From contig SKIY01000005.1 in NCBI GenBank assembly GCA_007116205.1, forward strand, positions 1 to 20,400: a stretch of DNA of 20,400 nt, written 5' to 3'. The notes under the pieces are model-generated. The model was not told the DNA's origin, searched no databases, and saw nothing but the letters and a program-made list of their open reading frames with translations. This document shows, piece after piece, positions 1 through 7,065 of this stretch. The first letter of the stretch is position 1; the number at the start of each line of letters is the position of its first letter. The DNA comes from Candidatus Izemoplasma sp. (GTDB lineage: Bacteria; Bacillota_I; Bacilli_A; Izemoplasmatales; Izemoplasmataceae). A program made the translations under genes and the position numbers.

Positions 1-88
1 CAACATCATTTTTATCAGCATACCAACGAGAATCCCAATCTCGAATAATTCCAACTCGTAATCCGACTGGACTTACTTTTTGACCCAT
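1..88 (-). CDS. rpsC: 30S ribosomal protein S3 (uS3), N-terminal part only
   Basis: The first 29 codons of uS3 are present and the gene runs off the left edge of the window. The N-terminus begins MGQKVSPVGLRVGI and continues through a DWDSRWYA segment, which is the characteristic start of bacterial S3. S3 binds 16S rRNA in the 30S head and helps form the mRNA entry channel. The ATG at 88-86 is preceded by a strong GGAGGG Shine-Dalgarno at about 95-100 and lies 13 nt after the rplV stop. It is the eighth gene of the S10 operon, in the usual order. Confidence 0.95.
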   Translation of the reverse strand, partial: MGQKVSPVGLRVGIIRDWDSRWYADKNDV

Positions 89-101
89 TAGATTCCCTCC
101 T

Positions 102-437
102 TTACTCTTTCTCAGCAACGACAACTGTGGCGTTACTGGTTCTTTTAAGAATTCTTGATGCACTACCTTTAGCTCTAGGTCTAATACGTTTAAGTGTAGC
201 CCCTTCACCAACGGTGATTTCTTTGATATAAAGGTTTTCTATATCCATATCATAGTTATGTTCTGCGTTTGCAATTGCAGAACGCACTAATTTTTCAATG
301 TGTGGAGATGCAGATTTTGGTGTCATTTTTAAAATTGCCAACGCTTCTCCGACATCTTTGCCTCTGATAAGATCCATCACTAATTTAATTTTGCGAGAAG
401 AGATGCGAATCATTTTTGCTTTAGCTATAGCTTCCAT
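102..437 (-). CDS. rplV: 50S ribosomal protein L22 (uL22)
   Basis: The 111-residue protein has the family's usual length. It begins MEAIAKAKMIRISSRKI and contains the KLVRSAIANAEHN helix and the GATLKRIRPRAKGSA beta-hairpin loop, which extends into the exit tunnel wall and is where macrolide-related changes occur in this family. L22 binds 23S rRNA early in 50S assembly. The gene lies between rpsS and rpsC in the S10 operon with very short gaps, so it is presumably transcribed from the promoter upstream of rpsJ. No unusual features were seen. Confidence 0.97.
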   Translation of the reverse strand: MEAIAKAKMIRISSRKIKLVMDLIRGKDVGEALAILKMTPKSASPHIEKLVRSAIANAEHNYDMDIENLYIKEITVGEGATLKRIRPRAKGSASRILKRTSNATVVVAEKE

Positions 438-448
438 AATATCCTCCT

Positions 449-727
449 CTATTTCTTCTTAGCTTTCTTGTCTTTTTCGTGTCCACGATAAGTTCTAGTA
501 GGAGCGAACTCTCCTAATTTATGGCCAACCATGTCTTCTGTAATGTACACAGGTACATGCTCTCTTCCGTTATATACAGCAACTGTGTGCCCTACAAAGA
601 CAGGAAAGATAGTTGAACGTCTTGACCATGTTTGAATGACTTTTTTCTTGTTTTCTTGATTCATTAACTCCACTTTTTTAAGTAAGTGTTCGTCGCAAAA
701 AGGACCTTTTTTAATTGAACGTGCCAT
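449..727 (-). CDS. rpsS: 30S ribosomal protein S19 (uS19)
   Basis: The 92-residue protein starts MARSIKKGPFCDEHL and contains the TWSRRSTIFP and GHKLGEFAPTRTYRGH motifs diagnostic of uS19. The protein sits in the 30S head, pairs with S13 and contacts the A-site finger of the large subunit. It has a lysine-rich C-terminal tail (KDKKAKKK). It is flanked by rplB and rplV with gaps of less than 20 nt and has a clear AGGAGG ribosome-binding site just before the ATG. Confidence 0.97.
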   Translation of the reverse strand: MARSIKKGPFCDEHLLKKVELMNQENKKKVIQTWSRRSTIFPVFVGHTVAVYNGREHVPVYITEDMVGHKLGEFAPTRTYRGHEKDKKAKKK

Positions 728-745
728 GTATGAGTTCCTCCTTTC

Positions 746-1576
746 CTATTTCTTCTTACGTCTAACAATCAAACGATCGCTAGCTTTTTTAGATTTTCGT
801 GTTTTAAGACCAAGTGCTGGTTGACCCCAAGGTGTAACTGGACTTTTACGTCCGATTGGTTGTCTACCTTCTCCCCCACCATGTGGGTGATCAACTGGAT
901 TCATAACAGAACCACGTACCGTTGGACGAATACCACGATAACGATTACGACCTGCTTTTCCAATGTTAACCAATTCATGATCTTCATTTCCTACTTCACC
1001 AATCGTAGCTCTACATGTTGCTAAGATTCGGCGGTCTTCACCAGATGCCAATTTAACAAGTACATATTTTTCTTCGCGGCCGAGAATCTGTGCTCTCGTA
1101 CCAGCAGAACGAACGAGCTGTCCACCACGATTTGGGGCGAGTTCGATATTGTGTACAACACTTCCCACAGGAATTTTATTCAGTGGTAAAGCATTTCCTA
1201 CTTTAATATCGACGTTTTCTCCTGAGTAAACGGACATCCCAACTTGTAACCCTTTAGGTGCTAGGATATAACGCTTTTCTCCGTCTGCGTAATGTAGCAA
1301 CGCAATGTTAGCACTACGATTTGGATCATACTCAATTGTTGCTACGCGTCCTTCGATATTATCTTTGTTACGTTTAAAATCAATCATACGATATTTTCTT
1401 TTCACACCGCCACCTTGATGACGAACTGTGATTTTACCTTGATTGTTGCGTCCCGATTTCTTATTCAGTTTAACAAGCAATGATTTTTCTGGAGTGCTTG
1501 TTGTAATGTCAGAATAATCTAAGGCTGTCATATGACGACGTCCATTAGTGGTCGGTTTGTATTTTTTCAAAGCCAT
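746..1576 (-). CDS. rplB: 50S ribosomal protein L2 (uL2)
   Basis: The 276-residue protein has full family length. The N-terminal OB-like part carries GKITVRHQGGG and EYDPNRSANIALL. The C-terminal part carries the universally conserved VDHPHGGGEGR loop, whose histidine lies close to the peptidyl transferase centre, and ends in a basic KTRKSKKASDR tail. L2 is needed for subunit association and peptidyl transfer. An AGGAGG-type site precedes the ATG. The gene is between rplW and rpsS, the normal order of the S10 operon. Confidence 0.98.
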   Translation of the reverse strand: MALKKYKPTTNGRRHMTALDYSDITTSTPEKSLLVKLNKKSGRNNQGKITVRHQGGGVKRKYRMIDFKRNKDNIEGRVATIEYDPNRSANIALLHYADGEKRYILAPKGLQVGMSVYSGENVDIKVGNALPLNKIPVGSVVHNIELAPNRGGQLVRSAGTRAQILGREEKYVLVKLASGEDRRILATCRATIGEVGNEDHELVNIGKAGRNRYRGIRPTVRGSVMNPVDHPHGGGEGRQPIGRKSPVTPWGQPALGLKTRKSKKASDRLIVRRKKK

Positions 1577-1601
1577 TTTCGGTAACCTCCTTTATTCGTG
1601 A

Positions 1602-1886
1602 TTATGATGAGAAGATTTCGATTTTATCTTCTGCTTTCAATGTGACGATTGCTTTCGTTAATTCGTTTTTGTAACCTTCATATTTACCAACGCGTTTTTT
1701 CTTTGGTGTTGTGTTAATCACATTGACTTTTACTACTGTTACTTTAAATAATTCTTCAATTGCTTTTTTAATTTGAACTTTATTAGCGCGTTTATCCACT
1801 GAAAACGTATATTTATTTTCTTTTTCTACTAACTGCATGCTTTTTTCAGTTATGAGTGGACGCTTAATGATTTCAGATGCCAACAT
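1602..1886 (-). CDS. rplW: 50S ribosomal protein L23 (uL23)
   Basis: The 94-residue protein has the family signature IIKRPLITEKSMQL at the N-terminus and the KVQIKKAIEELFKV helix with the following VNVINTTPKKKRVGKYEGY segment. L23 surrounds the tunnel exit and is the docking site for trigger factor and SRP. The start codon overlaps the rplD stop by one base (TAATG), and AGGAGG lies just upstream inside rplD, so the two genes are very likely translationally coupled. Confidence 0.97.
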   Translation of the reverse strand: MLASEIIKRPLITEKSMQLVEKENKYTFSVDKRANKVQIKKAIEELFKVTVVKVNVINTTPKKKRVGKYEGYKNELTKAIVTLKAEDKIEIFSS

Positions 1887-2509
1887 TATCCAAGCACCTC
1901 CTCATATTTTTTAACCGCGTCTTGAGTAATTAAAAGGACTGGATTATTGAGTAGTTCATAAACACTCACCTGATCAACAGTTCTTACTGTTACTCCTGAA
2001 ATATTTCTAGCGGCTAATTGAACGGTTTCATTTGGTTCGCCTAAGACAATCATCACTTTTCCTGAAAGTGAGAGATTGTTTAATACCTTGACAACTTCTT
2101 TCGTTTTTGCGGTTTCCATCGATAAAGCATCAAGAACAACTAAGCTTTTATCAGTAACTTTTGATGAAAGTACTGATCTTAATGCAAGTCTTCTAACTTT
2201 ACGATTAACTTTGTAGCTGTAATCGCGTGGTGTAGGTCCAAATACAACGCCTCCACCAACCCATTGAGGGGAACGAATCGATCCTTGACGTGCGCGCCCT
2301 GTACCTTTTTGTCTCCAAGGTTTGCGCCCTCCGCCACGAACTTCGCTACGTCCTTTTGTTTTATGTGTTCCTTGACGCATTGCAGCGCGTTGTGCTTTAA
2401 CAACTTCATATAACACTTGCTGGTTAGGCTCTATACCGAACACGTTGTCATTTAGTTCAATATTACCAACATTATCACCAGCTTGATTTAACAATGCAAT
2501 TTTTGGCAT
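1886..2509 (-). CDS. rplD: 50S ribosomal protein L4 (uL4)
   Basis: The 207-residue protein matches bacterial uL4. It contains the long arginine/glycine-rich extended loop (about residues 45-100, including GRSEVRGGGRKPWRQKGTGRAR and GPTPRDYSYKVNRKVRRLAL) that reaches the exit tunnel, and a C-terminal globular domain. L4 binds domain I of 23S rRNA. In Escherichia coli it also represses its own operon through the S10 leader; whether that happens here is unknown. The gene follows rplC after a short gap and overlaps rplW by one base. Confidence 0.97.
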   Translation of the reverse strand: MPKIALLNQAGDNVGNIELNDNVFGIEPNQQVLYEVVKAQRAAMRQGTHKTKGRSEVRGGGRKPWRQKGTGRARQGSIRSPQWVGGGVVFGPTPRDYSYKVNRKVRRLALRSVLSSKVTDKSLVVLDALSMETAKTKEVVKVLNNLSLSGKVMIVLGEPNETVQLAARNISGVTVRTVDQVSVYELLNNPVLLITQDAVKKYEEVLG

Positions 2510-2529
2510 TTCAAATCCTCCTTTCAGTA

Positions 2530-3225
2530 TTATTCTGCTGACTCGTTAGAGTCGCTTTTTTGTTCACTGTATTGTGCTGGATCTAAAGGTTTAACTTCAG
2601 CACCTTTTACAGCGTTTTTAACAATTACAAGACCGCGTTTTGGTCCTGGAACATTTCCTTTAATAAGTAATAAGTTTCTCTCTGCATCAACTTTTACAAT
2701 TTCAAGGTTTTGGATAGTTACTGTTTCTGCTCCCATATGCCCCGGTAATTTTTTACCTTTACGAACATGGTTAGGGTCGATTGGTCCCATTGAACCTGGA
2801 CCTCTATGGTAGCGAGAACCATGTGTCATTGGTCCGCGACTTTGATTATGACGCTTAATAACACCTTGATATCCTTTACCTTTTGAAGTACCAGTGACAT
2901 CAATAATTTCACCGTCTTCAAATATATTTACTCGAACCTCCTGACCTACTTCGAAATTACTCATTTCTTTACCCGTAATTTCTCTAACGTAGCGCTTAGG
3001 ATTTGAGTTCGATTTCGCGAAATGCCCTAGTTCAGGCTTTGTCGCTAATGTAACGCGTTTATCCTTGAAGCCTAATTGCAAAGCTTCATAACCGTCTTTA
3101 TCGACGATTTTTTTCTGTAGAACAACATTAGGTTCACAACTTACAATCGTTACTGGAACGAGGTTTCCGTTCTCGTTAAAAATTTGTGTCATTCCTACTT
3201 TTGTTCCTAAGATACCTTTGGCCAT
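2530..3225 (-). CDS. rplC: 50S ribosomal protein L3 (uL3)
   Basis: The 231-residue protein starts MAKGILGTKVGMTQIF, the uL3 signature. It has the central loop around HNQSRGPMTHGSRYHRGPGS that extends towards the peptidyl transferase centre. The C-terminus ends in a short acidic tail (about SDSNESAE), slightly longer than in many homologues and probably disordered. L3 is one of the two proteins that initiate 50S assembly. It is the second gene of the operon, with TAGGAGGTG upstream of the ATG. Confidence 0.97.
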   Translation of the reverse strand: MAKGILGTKVGMTQIFNENGNLVPVTIVSCEPNVVLQKKIVDKDGYEALQLGFKDKRVTLATKPELGHFAKSNSNPKRYVREITGKEMSNFEVGQEVRVNIFEDGEIIDVTGTSKGKGYQGVIKRHNQSRGPMTHGSRYHRGPGSMGPIDPNHVRKGKKLPGHMGAETVTIQNLEIVKVDAERNLLLIKGNVPGPKRGLVIVKNAVKGAEVKPLDPAQYSEQKSDSNESAE

Positions 3226-3241
3226 GAGTACACCTCCTAAA

Positions 3242-3547
3242 TTATTTTAATATAATATCTACACCAGATGGTAAATCTAAGTGCATTAACGCATCAATTG
3301 TTTGTGGTGTTGGGTTCACAATATCAATTAACCGTTTATGCGTACGTCTTTCGAACTGTTCACGTGAAGTTTTGTTAACATGTACACTTCTTAAAATCGT
3401 AAACACCTCTTTTTCCGTCGGTAATGGAATCGGACCAGAAATATTTGAACCAGTCTTTTTGGCTGTATCAACAATTTTGCGTGCCGACTGATCTAAAAGT
3501 CGATGGTCATACGATTTTAAACGAATTCTGATTTTTTGATTTGCCAT
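3242..3547 (-). CDS. rpsJ: 30S ribosomal protein S10 (uS10)
   Basis: The 101-residue protein has the complete uS10 pattern: KIRIRLKSYDHRLLD, the SGPIPLPTEKEVFTILRS loop, the FERRTHKRLIDI segment and the C-terminal LDLPSGVDI. S10 assembles into the 30S head; in other bacteria it is also the NusE partner in antitermination. It is the first gene of the operon. GGAGG lies just before the ATG, and the region upstream (3548-3707) carries a good promoter and a GC-rich leader. Confidence 0.98.
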   Translation of the reverse strand: MANQKIRIRLKSYDHRLLDQSARKIVDTAKKTGSNISGPIPLPTEKEVFTILRSVHVNKTSREQFERRTHKRLIDIVNPTPQTIDALMHLDLPSGVDIILK

Positions 3548-3672
3548 TACTTTTCCTCCTTTCGCCTACAATGATTTATAGACTTGCTCCATAGAAATTT
3601 ACTCAATACACAAGACAACGCCTGCCCGTGTGTCGACAACCTTCCACTTCACAGCCAACTCTTTCGCGAGTC
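3548..3672 (-). promoter_or_regulatory. Leader region of the S10 operon
   Basis: This is the roughly 125-nt untranslated leader predicted between the transcription start near 3672 and rpsJ. Its upstream two thirds (about 3601-3668) are clearly richer in G+C than the surrounding DNA. Visible pairings in the RNA are a 5-bp hairpin GACUC-GCGAAA-GAGUU at the 5' end and an ACACA/UGUGU pairing that encloses a GGGCAGGCG-type loop. It also contains two GTTGTC repeats. I do not recognise an Rfam family. An autoregulatory leader is plausible because E. coli uses one, but here this is inference. Confidence 0.4.
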
Positions 3673-3678
3673 TATGAC

Positions 3679-3707
3679 ATAATATCAAATAAAAAGACCC
3701 TTTGCAA
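3679..3707 (-). promoter_or_regulatory. Sigma-A-type promoter of the S10 operon
   Basis: On the minus strand a TTGCAA -35 element (3702-3707) is separated by exactly 17 nt from a TATTAT -10 element (3679-3684). This is close to the housekeeping consensus, with the start expected near 3672. It is the only strong promoter visible upstream of rpsJ. The -35 lies inside the hairpin that terminates the preceding gene, so promoter and terminator overlap. Confidence 0.7.
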
Positions 3708-3715
3708 GTCTTTTT
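3691..3715 (-). terminator. Rho-independent terminator of the Crp/Fnr-type gene
   Basis: An 8-bp inverted repeat (AAAAAGAC at 3691-3698 with GTCTTTTT at 3708-3715) encloses a 9-nt loop, directly after the regulator's stop codon at 3726. On the minus strand the right arm supplies a run of five Ts followed by an AT-rich tail. The stem has only two G-C pairs, so it is a moderate terminator. It overlaps the S10 promoter. Confidence 0.55.
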
Positions 3716-3725
3716 AATTATTTTT

Positions 3726-4343
3726 TTATTTATTAAAAACACAAGGTTGTTGTACCCAAATGCTTTTCCTATTATAATCTATGATTCCTTCTTTTTTCAT
3801 TTCTGATAAAACCCTAGATAATGAAGGTCTACGGACGTTTAATAAACTTGCCAGCTGTTCTTTAGACTCAATACTTACTATCCCATGATCACTTGATAAA
3901 GCAGCGTTTTCTAACCAAAATATTATTTTGTTTCGCAAGGTTGGTTGATGCGTTATTTTATTTCTAGTATGCATATCCAGTGCCTTTTGACTAAGATTTC
4001 TTAAGTAATTAACACGAAACTCAAAAGACTGCTCTAATAACTTATCAAGTTGTATTTTATCAATATATATAACGCTTGCAGATTCTGTAACAACCAGATC
4101 ACCAGGAAAGACAGGATTATGACTGTGGATTAAGAAATCTCCAAATACATCATATTGATTTAAACGACCTAAAACCACTTTCGTTCCGTCGTATGTATGG
4201 TGAATTAACTCAATTCTTCCCGTTTCGATAATACCAATTTTTTCACAAAAATCCCCTTCGTAAGCAATAGTATAACCCTTAGGATATATACAGGAAAGAT
4301 GCATGTTTGATCGAAGCGCTTGATTCTCAATAATTTTTTTCAA
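3726..4343 (-). CDS. Crp/Fnr-family transcriptional regulator
   Basis: The protein has the two-domain layout of the family: an N-terminal cyclic-nucleotide-binding-type beta-roll (about residues 15-120, with the GDFCEKIGIIETGRIEL and LNQYDVFGDFLI segments) and a C-terminal winged helix (about 135-200) with the recognition region VRRPSLSRVLSEMKKEGII. It acts in the cytoplasm as a DNA-binding regulator; the ligand is unknown. Scattered cysteines do not form an Fnr-like iron-sulfur pattern. I prefer the TTG start at 4343 because GGAAGGTG lies just before it; an in-frame ATG at 4364 has no ribosome-binding site and would sit in the palindrome. It diverges from the ABC genes, which are its likely targets. 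ArcR-type members regulate arginine deiminase genes in other Gram-positives, so a role in the neighbouring arc genes is possible but unproven. Confidence 0.85.
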   Translation of the reverse strand: MKKIIENQALRSNMHLSCIYPKGYTIAYEGDFCEKIGIIETGRIELIHHTYDGTKVVLGRLNQYDVFGDFLIHSHNPVFPGDLVVTESASVIYIDKIQLDKLLEQSFEFRVNYLRNLSQKALDMHTRNKITHQPTLRNKIIFWLENAALSSDHGIVSIESKEQLASLLNVRRPSLSRVLSEMKKEGIIDYNRKSIWVQQPCVFNK

Positions 4344-4357
4344 ATTTATCACCTTCC

Positions 4358-4371
4358 GTAACATATGTTAC
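4358..4371. promoter_or_regulatory. 14-bp palindromic operator candidate (GTAACATATGTTAC)
   Basis: A perfect 14-bp palindrome lies between the divergent regulator and ABC genes, immediately upstream of the regulator's ribosome-binding site. Its form, two inverted GTAAC half-sites with a 4-bp centre, has the size and symmetry expected of a Crp/Fnr-family operator, although it matches neither the classic Crp (TGTGA) nor Fnr (TTGAT) half-site exactly. The most likely binder is the adjacent regulator: repression of its own gene and activation of the ABC genes. Confidence 0.55.
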
Positions 4372-4393
4372 ATATTTTTACTATACTTAACTA

Positions 4394-4399
4394 TATCAT
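4394..4399 (+). promoter_or_regulatory. Possible -10 element of the ABC operon
   Basis: TATCAT differs from TATAAT at one position. A start near 4406 would put the centre of the palindrome (4364.5) at -41.5, the classic class II activator position for Crp/Fnr proteins. No good -35 hexamer is visible, as expected for an activator-dependent promoter. Other AT-rich hexamers nearby (TATACT at 4382-4387) could serve instead. Confidence 0.35.
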
Positions 4400-4430
4400 A
4401 TATGTGTACGCAAGGAAAGGATTGATACGT

Positions 4431-5384
4431 ATGAAAAAATTATTCATTTTGACTGTTTTAATGTTTGGGATTGTCCTAATAGGATGCGCTAATAATAAAA
4501 ACGATCAAATAACGATTTTAGCACCTGAAGGTACACCCGCTTTTTCACAAATATTAATGGAGTATAACGCTACTACTGACGAAGACTATCCATACACAGT
4601 CGAGCGTGTAGCCGGTCCGCAAATATTGTCATCTGCCTTCTTACATAAATCAAACGACAACAATTATGACATTATCATTGCACCGGTAAATCTAGGCGCT
4701 AACCTCATTTCTAAAGGCGCAGAATACAAACTTGCTGCTGTTGTAACATGGGGTAATTTACAATTGTTGAGTACTCAGCCCATTGCAGACTTAGAAGCTA
4801 TTAAAAATAAAGAGATTATTGCTTTTGGGAATGGGAGTATTCCTCAAATGATACTGAATTCAATCTTAAGTGATTTTGATGATACTTATGATTTTGATGT
4901 TCAGTATATTGCAAGTAATGTTCAAGAGAGTTTTATGCATTTAATGCGAGATCCTAACGTCATCGTATTGACTGCAGAGCCGATTACAACACGCGCAAAC
5001 GACTTAATCGATGAACTCTTTGTTTTTGACTTAGCGGATTACTGGACGGAAGAAATGAACTTACCCTTGTTTCCACAAGCGGGTGTCTTTGTTAGTAATA
5101 CATTAAAGGCAAGCGATATTGAAAACTACCTATTTGAACTACAAATGCATATTGACTATATCAATAACAACCCAGCATCAGCAGCACTAAAAACAGAAGC
5201 ACTAGATTATACTTTTGAGATACAACTCGTAGAAAAAAGCATTCCTATGAGCAAGATTCATTTTAAAACAACTGACGATGCTTATGAAACACTGAGTGCA
5301 TTTTTCGAATTGATTTATGCCTTTAATCCGGATTTGATTGGCGGGCACATGCCTAAAGAAAGTTTTTATTACCGTCAACCATGA
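4431..5384 (+). CDS. ABC transporter substrate-binding lipoprotein
   Basis: The 317-residue protein starts with a lipoprotein signal peptide: MKKL, a hydrophobic stretch, then LIGC with the lipidated cysteine at residue 19. The mature part resembles the nitrate/sulfonate/thiamine-precursor class (SsuA/NMT1-like): APEGTPAFSQILMEY near the start, a YDIIIAPVNLGANLISKGA stretch, and AVVTWGNLQLLST. It should bind an unknown small molecule outside the membrane and hand it to the permease encoded next. The chosen ATG at 4431 has AAGGAAAGG upstream; an earlier in-frame ATG at 4365 would add 22 residues before the signal peptide and is rejected. The stop overlaps the permease start (ATGA). The ligand cannot be read from the sequence. 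Confidence 0.85.
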   Translation: MKKLFILTVLMFGIVLIGCANNKNDQITILAPEGTPAFSQILMEYNATTDEDYPYTVERVAGPQILSSAFLHKSNDNNYDIIIAPVNLGANLISKGAEYKLAAVVTWGNLQLLSTQPIADLEAIKNKEIIAFGNGSIPQMILNSILSDFDDTYDFDVQYIASNVQESFMHLMRDPNVIVLTAEPITTRANDLIDELFVFDLADYWTEEMNLPLFPQAGVFVSNTLKASDIENYLFELQMHIDYINNNPASAALKTEALDYTFEIQLVEKSIPMSKIHFKTTDDAYETLSAFFELIYAFNPDLIGGHMPKESFYYRQP

Positions 5385-6106
5385 AACACAACCTATATAG
5401 TATTTTAAGTGTTTTGTTATTGTTAGTTGTTTGGTATGCATATGCGTTATTTATCGATAATGTATTTATTCTTCCAAAGCCAACACAAGTTTTTATTGAG
5501 TTATTTGATTTATTGCGAAATATAAGCACTTACACAATTATTTTAAGTTCTTTTCAACGACTATTTATTGCAATCACAATAGCTAGTACACTAGGCATCA
5601 TATTCGGTTTACTCGCTGGCGGATATCGTCGCATCGCCGCTTTCTTACATCCCCTTGTTACAACGTTAAGATCACTTCCCGTTGCATCGATCATCGTCAT
5701 TTTACTCATTCTTTCTAGAGATAGAACATCTGCAATTTATACTATTACTTTTCTCATGATTTTTCCAATTATTTTCGAAAGCACGAAACAAGGCGTATTA
5801 AACATTGACACATCTATTAAACAGGCCTTAGATTTAGAGCCACATCGTCGTATTAAAATATTGCGTTACATTTACCTTCCCTTAGCGTTTCCTTACATAA
5901 AAACTGGGTTTTTGCAAAGTATTGGGCTTGGGTTCAAAGTTTTAGTCATGGCAGAATTTATCGCACAAACGGATAATAGTATTGGCAAAACATTATATAT
6001 TAGTAGTACAAGTATTTATTATGAAACTGTGTTTGCTTGGACAATAATCATTATCGTTATTGTTTTAATGATTGAAAGATTGATTAAAAAACTGCGTTCT
6101 CATTAA
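5381..6106 (+). CDS. ABC transporter permease (SsuC/TauC type)
   Basis: The 241-residue membrane protein has about six hydrophobic segments (for example residues 6-26, 58-82 and 218-236) and a binding-protein-dependent transport domain. The cytoplasmic coupling loop is seen as the segment around LDLEPHRRIKILRYIYLPLAFPYI. It forms the membrane channel for the lipoprotein encoded immediately upstream, with which it overlaps by 4 bp. No ATP-binding subunit follows: the next element is a terminator and then convergent arcC. The transporter must borrow an ATPase encoded elsewhere, or the set has lost one. Confidence 0.85.
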   Translation: MKHNLYSILSVLLLLVVWYAYALFIDNVFILPKPTQVFIELFDLLRNISTYTIILSSFQRLFIAITIASTLGIIFGLLAGGYRRIAAFLHPLVTTLRSLPVASIIVILLILSRDRTSAIYTITFLMIFPIIFESTKQGVLNIDTSIKQALDLEPHRRIKILRYIYLPLAFPYIKTGFLQSIGLGFKVLVMAEFIAQTDNSIGKTLYISSTSIYYETVFAWTIIIIVIVLMIERLIKKLRSH

Positions 6107-6146
6107 AAAAACGGGGGTAGCTAAAGCGTAGCTACTCCCGTTTTTT
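6106..6146. terminator. Bidirectional rho-independent terminator
   Basis: An 18-bp stem (6106-6123 with 6129-6146, one G-T pair) encloses a 5-nt loop. It is flanked by six As on the left and six Ts on the right, so it works in both directions. It lies exactly between the convergent permease (ends 6106) and arcC (ends 6148), and ends both transcription units. Confidence 0.93.
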
Positions 6147-6147
6147 A

Positions 6148-7065
6148 TTAATTAGAAATTATCGTACCTGTTTTTAGTTTAAAAGCATCTACTGCTTTTT
6201 CTAACGAAGAAATTATAGCCGTTTTATTTGAAGCCCCTAAAAACTTAAGGCAAGCATTCACTTTAGGATACATGCTTCCTTGAGCGAACTCATCACTATT
6301 TAGATAAGGTTTTAACGCTTCAACGGTAACCTCTTTAAGTGCTTTTTGATTTGGTTTATCAAAGTTGACATAGACATGTTCAACGGCTGTTAAAATGACC
6401 AAATAATCTGCATTGATAATTTCAGCTATCTTTGCACTAGCATAATCTTTATCAATAACTGCCGGTACACCAATAATATCATTATCTTTCTTAATAACCG
6501 GTATTCCGCCACCACCTGAACAAATTACAATATGATTATCTTTTAACAACGACTGAATCATATCTTTTTCAAGTACATCTATTGGTAGTGGTGATGGTAC
6601 TACGCGCCTAAATCCGCGACCACTATCCTCTTTCATAGTATATCCTTTATCTTTAACCATTTGTTCCATATCCTCTTTATTATAGAAAGCGCCAATTGGT
6701 TTTGAAGGATTTTGAAACAATGGATCATTTTCATCTACTAAAACCTGTGTAATGAGCGCACCAATGTTTTTCTTTACTGCTTGTTTTTGCAGTTCATTGT
6801 AGACAGCATTTTGTAAATGAAATCCAATATACCCTTGACTCATAGCGCCACACTCAGGAAAAGGCATATCTGGTGTTGAGGTCGACTCATTAAAAGCAAG
6901 ATTAATCATACCCACTTGTGGGCCATTACCATGGACAATAACCACTTCGTGTCCTTCTTTAATTAACTCAACAATGGGTACAGCAACATTTTTTAGTAAT
7001 GCTTTTTGTTCCTCTGCATTATTGCCTAAAGCATTGCCTCCTAAAGAGACAACATATCTACTCAT
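6148..7065 (-). CDS. arcC: Carbamate kinase
   Basis: The enzyme transfers phosphate from carbamoyl phosphate to ADP, giving ATP, ammonia and CO2; this is the energy-yielding last step of the arginine deiminase pathway. The 305-residue protein has the amino acid kinase fold, with SLGGNALG at the N-terminus, VHGNGPQVGMIN, CSGGGGIPVI, and GVPAVIDKDYASAKIA near the nucleotide site. I chose ATG at 7065 (GGGTGA upstream); a GTG at 7074 is in frame but has no ribosome-binding site. The gene overlaps argF by 8 nt and is the last gene of the operon, directly before the strong terminator. Family length is about 310. Confidence 0.95.
   Translation of the reverse strand: MSRYVVSLGGNALGNNAEEQKALLKNVAVPIVELIKEGHEVVIVHGNGPQVGMINLAFNESTSTPDMPFPECGAMSQGYIGFHLQNAVYNELQKQAVKKNIGALITQVLVDENDPLFQNPSKPIGAFYNKEDMEQMVKDKGYTMKEDSGRGFRRVVPSPLPIDVLEKDMIQSLLKDNHIVICSGGGGIPVIKKDNDIIGVPAVIDKDYASAKIAEIINADYLVILTAVEHVYVNFDKPNQKALKEVTVEALKPYLNSDEFAQGSMYPKVNACLKFLGASNKTAIISSLEKAVDAFKLKTGTIISN

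Noticed and set aside
821..1024. Plus-strand open frame inside rplB
   Set aside because: It is antisense to a full, well conserved L2 gene, has no ribosome-binding site and its product looks like no known protein.
2179..2409. Second minus-strand open frame inside rplD
   Set aside because: It is an out-of-frame shadow of L4; the L4 frame is conserved throughout.
3599..3652. 17-codon leader-peptide frame upstream of rpsJ
   Set aside because: It uses a GTG start with only a weak AAAGAG ahead and shows no run of regulatory codons; I treat it as chance unless conserved in relatives.
5202..5441. Minus-strand open frame across the lipoprotein/permease junction
   Set aside because: It is antisense to two overlapping genes with clear family features and has no supporting start site.
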